64,000 nucleotides of DNA, from the NCBI GenBank assembly GCA_934130935.1, contig CAKOYQ010000001.1:1-64000 (forward strand). Reading direction: 5' to 3'. Position numbers and translations under genes: made by a program. Below, in pieces: positions 56,032-64,000 of the stretch. The notes below the pieces were generated by a model. It made no database searches. It had not been told where the DNA came from and saw only the letters and a list, made by a program, of their open reading frames with translations. This DNA comes from an uncultured Clostridia bacterium (GTDB lineage Bacteria > Bacillota > Clostridia > TANB77 > CAG-508). Position 1 is the first letter of the stretch, and each line of letters starts with the position of its first letter.

Positions 56032-56556
56032 TTAAAATAATATAATGACAAAAACTAAACCTGTAACAATTCCTAGAGTTTTATAAATCTTTTGATTTTT
56101 CTTTTTTTCTTCTTCTGCTTTCTCTATCTGCATATCCAAAAAATTTTCTGTTACTTCAATTTCACTAATCTGACCGTCTACATCTGTTTGTCCTAGTAAC
56201 TTTCCTAATCTTTTTAGTACCTCTTTATCTTCTTGTCTTAAACTAATGTCTGCTTCTTGTATACATTCTTCCCATACTTTTTTTGCTGGATAGTATGTTA
56301 TTTGATTTGCCATTTGTCCAAAAACTTTTTCAATTTCAGTAGTATTATCTTTTGAAATTTGCTTAAATATGTCTGCCAATGGCTCATATGTAAATTTTAT
56401 TTTTGTTTTCATTATATTTAATATGTTTTTAAACTCTTTAAGTTCTATTACTCTATTTTGATAAGATTTTGATATAAGAATACCGATAGCCGCTGATAAC
56501 ACAAGAATCCCAGCCAATAAAATGTATCTTATTACTTGAATTATAGATAAATACAT
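56032..56556 (-). CDS. spoIIIAB: Stage III sporulation protein AB
   Basis: A 174-residue protein with N-terminal (about 9-26) and C-terminal (about 158-174) membrane helices around a helical soluble domain that resembles GspF-like proteins, with ELKEFKNILNIMKTKIKFTYEPLADIF and LGQTDVDGQISEIE. Its start overlaps the end of spoIIIAA by 16 bases. Confidence 0.93.
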   Translation of the reverse strand: MYLSIIQVIRYILLAGILVLSAAIGILISKSYQNRVIELKEFKNILNIMKTKIKFTYEPLADIFKQISKDNTTEIEKVFGQMANQITYYPAKKVWEECIQEADISLRQEDKEVLKRLGKLLGQTDVDGQISEIEVTENFLDMQIEKAEEEKKKNQKIYKTLGIVTGLVFVIILF

Positions 56557-57463
56557 TCTGTTTCTCCTTTCTTTTTTGGATTTAATATTATTATTCTTTC
56601 AAATACATTATTTTTTAAAAGCTTAGATAACTCTGTATTTCTATTTATCTCTTCTAAATCCTTTCCATGCACTGTAAATATTCCTTTTACTCCTGAACAC
56701 ATTGCATAATTAATAGCCTTTATATCTTCTACACTTCCAATCTCATCACAAGCAATAACATCAGGAGCCATTGAACGTACTAATATTCTCATTGCCTCTG
56801 GTCTTGGCATATTATCTATTACATCAGTTCTAATTCCAATATCATTTTGCGGTATTCCTTTATACATTGCTGCAATTTCTCCTCTTTCGTCAACAACACC
56901 TACTGTTTTGCCACTAAATCCGATAACTTTAATCCCATTACTAATATTTCTTATAATGTCTCGTAAAAGTGTGGTCTTTCCACATCCTGGTGGAGATACA
57001 ATCAATGTATTATAGATATTATCATTTTCATTATCAATTATGTCTTCTATAACCTTATTACTACATCCAATTCTTTGACTTGCAATTCTAAAATTTAAAC
57101 TAGATATGTAATTTATATTTATAACTTGTCCATTGTCTACAACTGCACTCCCTACTATTCCAACTCTATTTCCTCCCCTAATTGTTATATACCCATCACA
57201 TATCTGCTTTCTATATGAATATATAGAGCTTTCGCATATCTTCTCAAAAGCCTGTAAAATTTCTTGCTGACTAACAATATAATCTGTTATTTCTTGCTCT
57301 TGTCCAAATTTTAATGACAATGGTTTATTTCCCCTTAGTCTTATTTCCTCAAGCTTACCGTTCTTCCATTTTTCCACATTTAAAACCGATTTTTAAATGA
57401 AGTATTTATAAATTCTTTAATTGTAAAAGGTAAATATTCTAATACTATTTCTAATCCAGACAT
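56541..57463 (-). CDS. spoIIIAA: Stage III sporulation protein AA (ATPase), with apparent frameshift
   Basis: A secretion-type ATPase: Walker A VSPPGCGKTTLLRDI, Walker B DVIACDEIGS, and the GIFTVHGKDLEEINR segment. The frame with these motifs is open only from 57377 (278 residues) and has no ribosome site. Upstream, ATG 57463 with AAGGAG encodes MSGLEIVLEYLPFTIKEF in another frame, the typical SpoIIIAA beginning, and the two join if one A is added to the run of five at 57390-57394 (then ...NTSFKKSVLNVEKWKNGKLEE...). So the gene is either frameshifted here, corrected by slippage on the A-run, or the assembly lacks one base. The protein would have about 307 residues. Confidence 0.9.
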
Positions 57464-57490
57464 ACTTTCTCCTTAATATCCAACATTATA

Positions 57491-57524
57491 AAATAAAAGA
57501 GCATATATAATATATATATGCTCT
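57491..57524 (-). terminator. Terminator after the 441-residue protein gene
   Basis: A 12-bp stem AGAGCATATATA with TATATATGCTCT (57498-57509 with 57513-57524) followed on the minus strand by TTTATTTTAT. It sits just upstream of spoIIIAA. Confidence 0.7.
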
Positions 57525-57547
57525 CATATTTTATTTTAGAACTATTT

Positions 57548-58873
57548 TTAATATAATCCTAGATTTGAATAAATTGTCATTAATAAATCATCTAATTCAT
57601 CGTCTGTTGCATCATTTAATATTATTGAGTTATTGCTGTTAATCTCTTCAATTTCTATATCTGTAGCAAATGATTTTAAGTTTTTGTAATCTAGTGATAA
57701 ATTAACTTTCTTTGAACTAGAATCTACAGATGATACATTTATTTCATAATTTTCTTCAACATTATCTAATGTTGCTATATTTTTGTATTGAACCTTAAAA
57801 TCTAATGATACGCTTTCTTCACCTTCTGAAGTTAAACTTGCATTTACTGTATATGTCAAATCATCTCCACTAGCTTGTTTTAATACACTTAAGTCTCCAA
57901 CTAGATTGTCGTTTTCGTAAACATTTATTAACATTTGTCTATCACTATTTTCTAATTTTACAAAAATCTTAGACTCATTATTGCCATCTATACTCATTTC
58001 AACTTTTTTAACTTTTCTTGTTTTAATATATAATTTTATTTCTAACATACTGTTGTCGTCTACTTCTATGTCTTTAATTTTATCTATCTCTGTATTAATT
58101 CTTTGTTTAAAATCTTTTTCACTTAAAGTTCCAGACATCTTTTTTAATACTATTTCATCATCACGTAATGTTTCTAAAATTTTCACTAATATTTCTTGAC
58201 AATGCTTATTAGATGTGTTCAATTTTATAACTGTTTGCCCATCTACTTTTTCTTTGCTAAATGATGTATCATCTAAATTATCATGTAATATTGAAATACA
58301 TTTATTTTTCAAGTTGTCTATTTCTTCTTGAGTTAATTGTCCGTCATTAAAGTCTATCTTGTCAGGAATTTCATCTGAATTAATTCCAAATTTTTCTAGT
58401 AATGCTTTTAAATTTTGGTTTCTTACAGCGATAAATTTAGTATTTAATAAATTTGACTGAATTCCTAATACATCTTCATCACGTTTGATTTTAATCGGTA
58501 CATTAATGCCTTGTTCAAGTTCAACTGTCATAGTTTGCTCTGCCATTTTTCTGCTATTATCTGTTTTACCTTCTAAAGTTATTTTACCATCTTTCAACGT
58601 TTGTAAAGCTCCATTTACTGTTGAAGTTAAACTATTATCTCCACTTACATTTATTGATACATCACCTTTGTTTGTATATGCTGTAGTTTCTTGCTTTTTA
58701 ATATATTCTTCTAACTTCTCATCTTTTAAATTACTACATATATCTGATGAAATATATGAAAAGAACATCTCCTTGTCTGATTTAAATGCATCTGTTGCAA
58801 AATATGCATATGCTCCTCCTATTCCAAGTAAAATAATTATTACTAATAGTGCTAATAAAATTTTCTTTTTCAT
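57548..58873 (-). CDS. Membrane-anchored extracytoplasmic protein of unknown function
   Basis: A 441-residue protein with an N-terminal membrane helix or signal (about residues 4-27, ILLALLVIIILLGIGGAYAYF) and a long extracytoplasmic region. The region is made of beta-rich segments, with repeated strand pairs such as KIFVKLENSDRQMLINVYEN and VSLDFKVQYKNI. A DUF6583-like fold is possible but unproven. It has its own promoter and terminator and lies between yebC and spoIIIAA. Role unknown. Sporulation cannot be assumed. Confidence 0.7.
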   Translation of the reverse strand: MKKKILLALLVIIILLGIGGAYAYFATDAFKSDKEMFFSYISSDICSNLKDEKLEEYIKKQETTAYTNKGDVSINVSGDNSLTSTVNGALQTLKDGKITLEGKTDNSRKMAEQTMTVELEQGINVPIKIKRDEDVLGIQSNLLNTKFIAVRNQNLKALLEKFGINSDEIPDKIDFNDGQLTQEEIDNLKNKCISILHDNLDDTSFSKEKVDGQTVIKLNTSNKHCQEILVKILETLRDDEIVLKKMSGTLSEKDFKQRINTEIDKIKDIEVDDNSMLEIKLYIKTRKVKKVEMSIDGNNESKIFVKLENSDRQMLINVYENDNLVGDLSVLKQASGDDLTYTVNASLTSEGEESVSLDFKVQYKNIATLDNVEENYEINVSSVDSSSKKVNLSLDYKNLKSFATDIEIEEINSNNSIILNDATDDELDDLLMTIYSNLGLY

Positions 58874-58925
58874 TTTTTTCCCCTTCCTCTTTGGTATTTT
58901 TATACCCTAAATTTAATATATTTAT

Positions 58926-58954
58926 ATATTACTACATTAAAAAAAAACTGTCAA
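58926..58954 (-). promoter_or_regulatory. Promoter of the 441-residue protein gene
   Basis: Minus strand TTGACA (58949-58954), 17-base spacer, TAATAT (58926-58931). The -35 box is also the outer arm of the yebC terminator. Confidence 0.6.
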
Positions 58955-58973
58955 TATTTTTTATAAATTGACA
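58939..58973 (-). terminator. Terminator after yebC
   Basis: A 7-bp TGTCAAT/ATTGACA stem (58949-58955 with 58967-58973) is followed on the minus strand by TTTTTTTTT. Confidence 0.7.
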
Positions 58974-58986
58974 ATTTTTTCTTTTA

Positions 58987-59712
58987 TTATTCTTCCCAAT
59001 TATGATATACATTCATTACATCATCTAAATCTTCTAATCTTTCGATTAATCTTTCCATTTTCTCTTGTCCAGCTTCATCTAATACAACTGTAGTTGTAGG
59101 AACCATTTGTACTTCTGCTTCTAAAAATGATAATCCCACCTCTTCTAATTTTTCTCTTACTGTGGTAAAATCAGATGGCTTTGTTATTATTTCATATACT
59201 TCTTCTGGAGAATTAAAATCTTCTGCTCCAGCATCTAATGCTAACATCATTAGTTCTTCTTCATCCATATTTGTTGAAGCTTTTTCAATTACTATTACAC
59301 CTTTTTTATCAAACATATATGATACACAACCTGTTGTACCTAAATTTCCTCCAGCTTTGTCAAATACATGCCTTACATCTGCTGCTGTTCTATTTCTGTT
59401 ATCTGTATTTGCATTTACTATTACTGCAACACCGTTTGGTCCATACCCTTCATATACTACTTCTTCATAATTTGCTGAGCTTCCTTCTCCTGATGCTTTT
59501 TTAATTGCATTGTTTATTGTGTCATTTGGCATGTTTGCTGCCTTGCATTTTGCTATTACATCCTTTAACTTTGAATTTCCTGCCGGATCAGGTCCGCCTT
59601 GTTTTACTGCTATTAATAATTCTCTTCCTAATTTTGTGAATATTTTTCCTCTTGCAGCATCTGCTTTTCCTTTTTTAGCTTGTATGTTGTGCCATTTACT
59701 ATGTCCTGACAT
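58987..59712 (-). CDS. YebC/PmpR-family protein
   Basis: A 241-residue protein opening [19 protein letters not shown], the family signature, with [16 protein letters not shown] and [17 protein letters not shown]. Members were described as transcriptional regulators. More recently the family was linked to relief of ribosome stalling at proline-rich sequences. A GGAGGAG site precedes the ATG. Monocistronic with a terminator. The preceding 180 bases hold only AT-rich promoter sequence. Confidence 0.95.
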   Translation of the reverse strand: MSGHSKWHNIQAKKGKADAARGKIFTKLGRELLIAVKQGGPDPAGNSKLKDVIAKCKAANMPNDTINNAIKKASGEGSSANYEEVVYEGYGPNGVAVIVNANTDNRNRTAADVRHVFDKAGGNLGTTGCVSYMFDKKGVIVIEKASTNMDEEELMMLALDAGAEDFNSPEEVYEIITKPSDFTTVREKLEEVGLSFLEAEVQMVPTTTVVLDEAGQEKMERLIERLEDLDDVMNVYHNWEE

Positions 59713-59893
59713 ATCTTTCTCCTCCTCTTTAATTTTTTACTGTATTATTTTCAAAGCTTTTACCCTTTATCTTATAATTTTCGTCTTTTATTGTATCACA
59801 TTATTTCTTATTTGTGTAGTATTTTTTAAATATATTTTGTATTTTAAATTTTTCTGCATATTCATATAATAAAATTCATTTTATGGCTTCTAA

Positions 59894-60523
59894 TTAATCT
59901 ATTTGTTCTAAATTAATCAATTCATTTTTTCTAAACGTCAACTTTAACAAACATGGTGATTTTATATTCAAAATTGTATTTTTGTTATATACAAGTTCAA
60001 CATTCTCATTTACTGTACACCAATTTAATAAAAAGAACTTTATTGCCCCTCCATGACTAACTACTGCAATTCTTTTTCCATTATATTCTTTAAGTATTCT
60101 GTCAAAAAATTTATTCATCCTCTCTCTAGTTTGTTCTGCACTTTCTCCATTGGATGTTCTAAATGTTCTATCTAATAATTGTTCTTGTGAAGGATCTCTC
60201 GTATTTTTATCCTCCATAAATTTTCCTAATTCCTTTAAATTTCCTAATTTTCTTTCACTTAAATTGCTATCTAAATTAAAAGGTAAATTATTTACATTTG
60301 CAATATACTTTGCTGTTGCTTTAGCTCTAGTATAACTACTTGACCATATAATATCTAAATTTTTTAATTCAATATTTTCGCTTAATTTTTTTGCTTGTTC
60401 TTCTCCTTCTACTGATAATATTTCTTTTTCATTAATCATTTGAGAGTCCTCATTTGTATTTCTAATACCATTCTCATCAACAGTTTCAGCATGTCTAATT
60501 AAATATACTATTGTATTATCCAC
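59894..60523 (-). CDS. Histidine phosphatase-family protein
   Basis: A 209-residue phosphoglycerate mutase-like phosphatase. The nucleophile His is in YLIRHAETVDENG (about residues 8-20, RHA instead of the more usual RHG). IWSSSYTRAKATAKYI gives the second Arg. NLSERKLGNLKELG the Glu, and VVSHGGAIKFFLLN the second His. Substrate unknown. It stands alone after a 180-base gap. Confidence 0.88.
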   Translation of the reverse strand: MDNTIVYLIRHAETVDENGIRNTNEDSQMINEKEILSVEGEEQAKKLSENIELKNLDIIWSSSYTRAKATAKYIANVNNLPFNLDSNLSERKLGNLKELGKFMEDKNTRDPSQEQLLDRTFRTSNGESAEQTRERMNKFFDRILKEYNGKRIAVVSHGGAIKFFLLNWCTVNENVELVYNKNTILNIKSPCLLKLTFRKNELINLEQID

Positions 60524-60605
60524 TTTATTAAACCTCCTTACTTTTTCTTTAATACTTTTATGAAAATATATAGATGGTGTTGCATTAAATATATTTGATT
60601 GTAAA

Positions 60606-61051
60606 TTATCTTTCTAATCTCATATATAAAATTGGATACGGATTTCCTTGTTCATCTCTTTCATTTCTTTTATATACCTTAAATCCTAAATATTCATAAA
60701 ACCTTTTTGCATTAGGATTTTGTTCATTAACTGTTAGCTCGTTAACATTATAATTTTCTATACCATATTTTAATAATTGCTTTCCTAATCCTTTTCCTCT
60801 TTCATTGTTTTTAACAAATAACATTTCAAGCCTTGTCGCTTCTATTCCCATGAAAGCAATCGGTAAATTTTCTTCATTTTCTATAATTATTAAATGTGAT
60901 ACACCTTTTAATGCTTGTGGCACACATTTTTTTATATTTTCTATTTCTTTATTTGATAAAAATAGATGTGTTGCTCTTACTGAATCTTCCCATACTTCTA
61001 ACAACTTATTTATTAATATTGGGGTTCTACTTTTACTTCTAAAATTTTCAT
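60606..61051 (-). pseudogene. GNAT acetyltransferase, probably frameshifted near its start
   Basis: The open frame 60606-61004 encodes a GNAT domain from LLEVWEDSVRATHLFLSN to the end, with acetyl-CoA binding LFVKNNERGKGLGKQLLKYGI and NAKRFYEYLGFKVY. It has only a TTG start without a ribosome site. Upstream, ATG 61051 with GAGGAG starts MKILEVKVEP in another frame. One extra base in the run CCCC (61021-61024) would join them as ...KVEPPILINKLLEVWED..., the normal start. So a one-base deletion or an assembly error is likely. Acetylates an unknown substrate if intact. Confidence 0.72.
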
Positions 61052-61089
61052 ATTTCTCCTCTACATTTTATTATATAAAGTGAAACGCC

Positions 61090-62055
61090 TCAAAATCGTT
61101 GAATTTCTTCGTCTTTATTTTTTATGTTTTTTACAAAATTTGAAGTCGTTATGACATATTGAGGTATATTTTCATGTTTAATAGTTCTATATGTTACTGG
61201 TTTTCTATAATAGTCCTCATATGTTTTTTTACAAAAATCATAAGCTAAATTTCTCATAGTATTTATATTTTCTTTTGGTGTTACATTTTTATCTGGTATA
61301 ATTGGTTTCCCTATATTTATATTATAATCCTGACTCTCAGTTTCTTCTCTCGTTATAAATGTAGGAATAACAGGCACATTATTCAAAGTTGCCCATTTAA
61401 ACGCCCCATACTTGAATGGTTTTGGCTGTTTATAATCAAGCCACATACTTTGTTCTGGGCAAACTATTATTAAATCGCCATTTTCTAAAATCATTTCTAA
61501 TGCTTCATCAAAAAGTTCCATCGTTTCTGGTAATTGACTTAATGGCAGTGTATTATCATTTTTAAAATATAGGCCTATTTTTCCTGGAAAATTTGTATAA
61601 TTCCCCTCTCTTATTACTTTATATACTTTTCTTTCTATTCCTGCATCCCTTATTACTTTTTCTATCGCAAATGTATCAAATGGATTAAAATGATTAACTG
61701 TTATTATCGCTCCTGATTTCAAATTTCTTATGTTTTCAATTCCATTTACTGAATTAATTTTTAATATTCCCCTCTTTATTGCTCCATTCACAAAAGATTC
61801 TTTCCATGTATTTGAAATTTGATTTTTTTTAGCATTCAATGGCTTTTCTTTTAAATAATCTACATTTTCTGGCTCTAGCGGAATATTGGGCGGATCATCA
61901 TTTATATCTAAATAAAATAGTCCTATTTCTTCTAAAAACTTTATTTTGCTTTCATTACTCAAATCAAAAAAATTGTTGTTTCTTAAAAATTCTATTTGCT
62001 GATTTATATTCATTTCAAAAAAACCACATTCTTTTAGTTTATTAATATTTACCAT
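61090..62055 (-). CDS. PlsC-like 1-acylglycerol-3-phosphate acyltransferase family protein
   Basis: A 321-residue protein. The acyltransferase domain spans about residues 95-270: the HX4D motif is VNHFNPFDTFAI, followed by FPGKIGLYFKNDNTLPL, the glycine/proline block ICPEQSMWLDY and VPVIPTFITRE. The N-terminal 85 residues are an extra helical part (two similar segments with FFEMNINQQIEFLRNN and FFDLSNESKIKFLEE), unusual for PlsC. No membrane helix is obvious. The acyl acceptor is unknown. Confidence 0.82.
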   Translation of the reverse strand: MVNINKLKECGFFEMNINQQIEFLRNNNFFDLSNESKIKFLEEIGLFYLDINDDPPNIPLEPENVDYLKEKPLNAKKNQISNTWKESFVNGAIKRGILKINSVNGIENIRNLKSGAIITVNHFNPFDTFAIEKVIRDAGIERKVYKVIREGNYTNFPGKIGLYFKNDNTLPLSQLPETMELFDEALEMILENGDLIIVCPEQSMWLDYKQPKPFKYGAFKWATLNNVPVIPTFITREETESQDYNINIGKPIIPDKNVTPKENINTMRNLAYDFCKKTYEDYYRKPVTYRTIKHENIPQYVITTSNFVKNIKNKDEEIQRF

Positions 62056-62106
62056 ATATTTTCATCTCCCCCTATAGTTATTTTATAGCACATTCTTCTA
62101 TTATTA

Positions 62107-62444
62107 TCAATAAATTCCTAAATGTTCTAATAATATTTTTATTCCCAGCAATACTAGTATAATTCCTCCCATTAACTCTGCTTTACTTTGATATTTATCT
62201 CCAAATTTATTTCCTATTTTAACTCCAAAAGTCGAAATAATAAATGTTATAATTCCAATTATAGATACAGCTAATAACAAATTTACATCAAAAAATGCAA
62301 ACGTTATACCTACTGCTTAATGACAATAATAACTGCATTTTTCCAATTCATTCTTTTCATAGAAAGTCCTTTGCAAATTGACACTGCAAAAGCATCCATC
62401 GCTAAACCTATCCCTAATAATAAAATTTCTAATATTCCAATAAT
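62107..62444 (-). pseudogene. mntP (manganese efflux) pseudogene with central deletion
   Basis: After AAGGAG the frame reads GILEILLLGIGLAMDAFAV then SICKGLSMKRMNWKNAVIIV, the first helices of MntP, without an ATG (the place is ATT). It then meets a stop, and continues with [31 protein letters not shown] and [20 protein letters not shown], the last helices. Roughly 90-100 codons in the middle are missing. MntP exports Mn2+. This remnant cannot. Confidence 0.85.
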
Positions 62445-62498
62445 TTACTCCTTATTTTACATCAATTCCAATCAAATTATTGTTGTATATTCAATATT

Positions 62499-63482
62499 TT
62501 AAACTATAAACTTTTGAGTTATAAATATCTTATCTAAAGTATTTTGTTCTGTTGCATTTATTATTATTTCTATAACACTACTTAAATTTTTCTTAATATA
62601 TTCTTTTAATCCCTCATTATTTAATATTAATTCATTACATATATCTATATATACCTCATTCACTATATGCTCGATTTCTCCTTTATCTTTATTTTTAAGT
62701 ATTGAATATATCTCATTCAATTCAGCTGTTGAAATAATTAAATCATGCATATCTCTTTGTACTAGTCTACAAGCAATTACTTCTAATAATACTATTTCAA
62801 AAATATTAATAATTAATTCTTTATAATCATGTGAATATCCATATAACAAATACTCTATCCTTTCTTCTGAAAATTTCATGCAAAACAGATTTTCAAAATA
62901 TAACGAATTTAAATATTCATTTATAAATTCTACCCCATTTAATTTTCCTATTAAATTATTATATAAAGGATAATCAGCTGTAATCTTCATGTCTTGTGCT
63001 TTAAAATCAGGATTATATATTTTTAAAAATCCTTGAATTCCGCCAATAATCGTATCATTATAAGTATCGTTTTCTATATTAAGTTTATTCTGTTTTACTT
63101 TAATGTACATTAATCTAATTACCTTTAACATTCTATCTATCTTTTTTCTTCCTTCTTGATATGCTATTTCCAATCCTTTCTTTTTTATTTCATTTAAAGC
63201 TTCGTCTGGATTTTTAAATGTTTTTAAATAAATTCCTATTGTATAATTATTAGAATTTAATATTTCTTTTGAAATATCTCTTCTAACAGAACTACTATCA
63301 TTCCCATTGTATTTATAAACCATTTTATCTAATAATTGTAAACTTTGGCTTTGTAAGTTCACTATGTCATCTTCTGTAAGCATATGTTTGTCATAAGCTA
63401 CTTGTATTAAAGTGGTAAAATATTCTCTTTCATCTAACTTTTCTCTTTTTATTTTACTTATATTTTCAATCTCATTCATCAT
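62499..63482 (-). CDS. DUF6179-like protein of unknown function
   Basis: A 327-residue, mostly helical cytoplasmic protein without signal or membrane segments. It begins MMNEIENISKIKREKLDE and includes LQSQSLQLLDKMVYKYNGNDSSSVRRDI, a pattern recalled from clostridial DUF6179 proteins. Its start overlaps the end of the 63472 gene by 11 bases, so the two are cotranscribed and coupled. DUF6179 and DUF6323 genes are usually neighbours, and this supports the assignment. Role unknown. Confidence 0.65.
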   Translation of the reverse strand: MMNEIENISKIKREKLDEREYFTTLIQVAYDKHMLTEDDIVNLQSQSLQLLDKMVYKYNGNDSSSVRRDISKEILNSNNYTIGIYLKTFKNPDEALNEIKKKGLEIAYQEGRKKIDRMLKVIRLMYIKVKQNKLNIENDTYNDTIIGGIQGFLKIYNPDFKAQDMKITADYPLYNNLIGKLNGVEFINEYLNSLYFENLFCMKFSEERIEYLLYGYSHDYKELIINIFEIVLLEVIACRLVQRDMHDLIISTAELNEIYSILKNKDKGEIEHIVNEVYIDICNELILNNEGLKEYIKKNLSSVIEIIINATEQNTLDKIFITQKFIV

Positions 63483-63954
63483 CCTCTTCTCCCTCTTCAA
63501 TATCATCTATAGGCTTTCCTTTTAATATATTTTCTCTCATCTTATACATAACTGTTCCTGATAAGTATTCAAGGTCCCCTTGTGCAATTCCATCAAAAGA
63601 TTTTTTCATGAATTCTATTAGCTCATCATCTGATATTAAATCCATTGTTTCATTTTTATACTCATAAAATATTTCAATCAATTCATATAGTGTTGCTGCA
63701 TAATTCTCCTGATTTATGTATGGAGAATCACAAAACTGCCTTATTAATTTATTTATTATTCCTTCTCTAAATTCAATTCTATCTGTTTCTTTTAATGTTT
63801 CTTTTCTTCTTTCTAATAAATTGTTTATTTCATTATCTGCTAATTTTAATCCATACTTACTTGTATATTCATTGCATTTTTTTATATTAGTAATTTCTAT
63901 ATACCTCCTGTTATTTACTATATCTAAAAAATTTTCTTCCATTTTCACTTTCAT
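63472..63954 (-). CDS. DUF6323-like protein of unknown function
   Basis: A 160-residue (or 156 from ATG 63942) helical protein with an acidic tail (DDIEEGEEDDE). Includes FCDSPYINQENYAATLYELIEIFYEYKNE and DDELIEFMKKSFDGIAQGDLEYLSG, which fits the small partner of DUF6179 proteins. Both possible starts share the GAGAGG site. The upstream promoter is outside or at the window end. Confidence 0.65.
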   Translation of the reverse strand: MKVKMEENFLDIVNNRRYIEITNIKKCNEYTSKYGLKLADNEINNLLERRKETLKETDRIEFREGIINKLIRQFCDSPYINQENYAATLYELIEIFYEYKNETMDLISDDELIEFMKKSFDGIAQGDLEYLSGTVMYKMRENILKGKPIDDIEEGEEDDE

Positions 63955-64000
63955 CCTCTCTCTTTAAAATTTAACTCTTTTTATTCTATATAACACATTT

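Overview
The window is low-GC DNA from an endospore-forming member of the Clostridia. This is inferred from a complete spoIIIAA-AH operon, yabP/yabQ, a GerA-type germination protein, a sigK gene, a T-box leader, and RemA/YlzA and omega next to yicC and gmk. Almost every gene lies on the minus strand. The exceptions are the two halves of sigK and gerA. No rRNA, tRNA or CRISPR array was seen.

Layout from left to right. 1-5.4 kb: the 5' part of an FtsX-like permease, an AlbA_2/ATPase-type regulator behind a repeated operator-like sequence, a YolD plus Y-family polymerase pair, and a TetR regulator. 5.4-8 kb: rho, a DivIC/FtsL-like protein, yabQ and yabP. 8-12 kb: a valine-type T-box transcript carrying a mutarotase-like gene and valS. 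12-20 kb: a phosphodiesterase, a FucO-like dehydrogenase, then yicC-remA-rpoZ-gmk-priA-def. 20-25 kb: rsmE, yqeK and the four dTDP-rhamnose genes. 26-34 kb: a glycolytic cluster gap-pgk-(nudix)-(gmk-like)-tpiA-gpmI-(yezG-like)-eno.

34-39.4 kb is the most interesting part. The sporulation sigma factor gene sigK is split in two. Its 5' portion ends near 34708 and its 3' portion resumes near 39048, in a different reading frame. Between them is about 4.34 kb holding a large serine recombinase, a 54-residue protein behind a sigma-E-like promoter, a methionyl-tRNA synthetase and a small P-loop kinase. This is a very compact sigK intervening (skin) element. Precise removal would restore a SigK of about 233 residues in frame. 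A 227-bp nested inverted repeat lies just upstream of sigK.

39.4-50.7 kb: a decayed acetyltransferase gene behind an attenuator-like leader, an S1-domain protein, MscS, a two-subunit ABC exporter, pfkA, a short aspartokinase, prfB with its programmed frameshift, and a transglutaminase-like protein. 50.8-57.5 kb: gerA convergent with the spoIIIA operon, in which spoIIIAA carries an apparent one-base frameshift. 57.5-64 kb: an anchored protein of unknown function, YebC, a histidine phosphatase, a frameshifted GNAT gene, a PlsC-like acyltransferase, an mntP pseudogene with a central deletion, and a DUF6179/DUF6323-like pair.

A 33-bp REP-like repeat occurs in three identical copies (20147, 22581, 32821). 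It also occurs as an inverted pair at 48373-48444, where one copy encodes the last residues and one flank supplies the stop codon of release factor 2.
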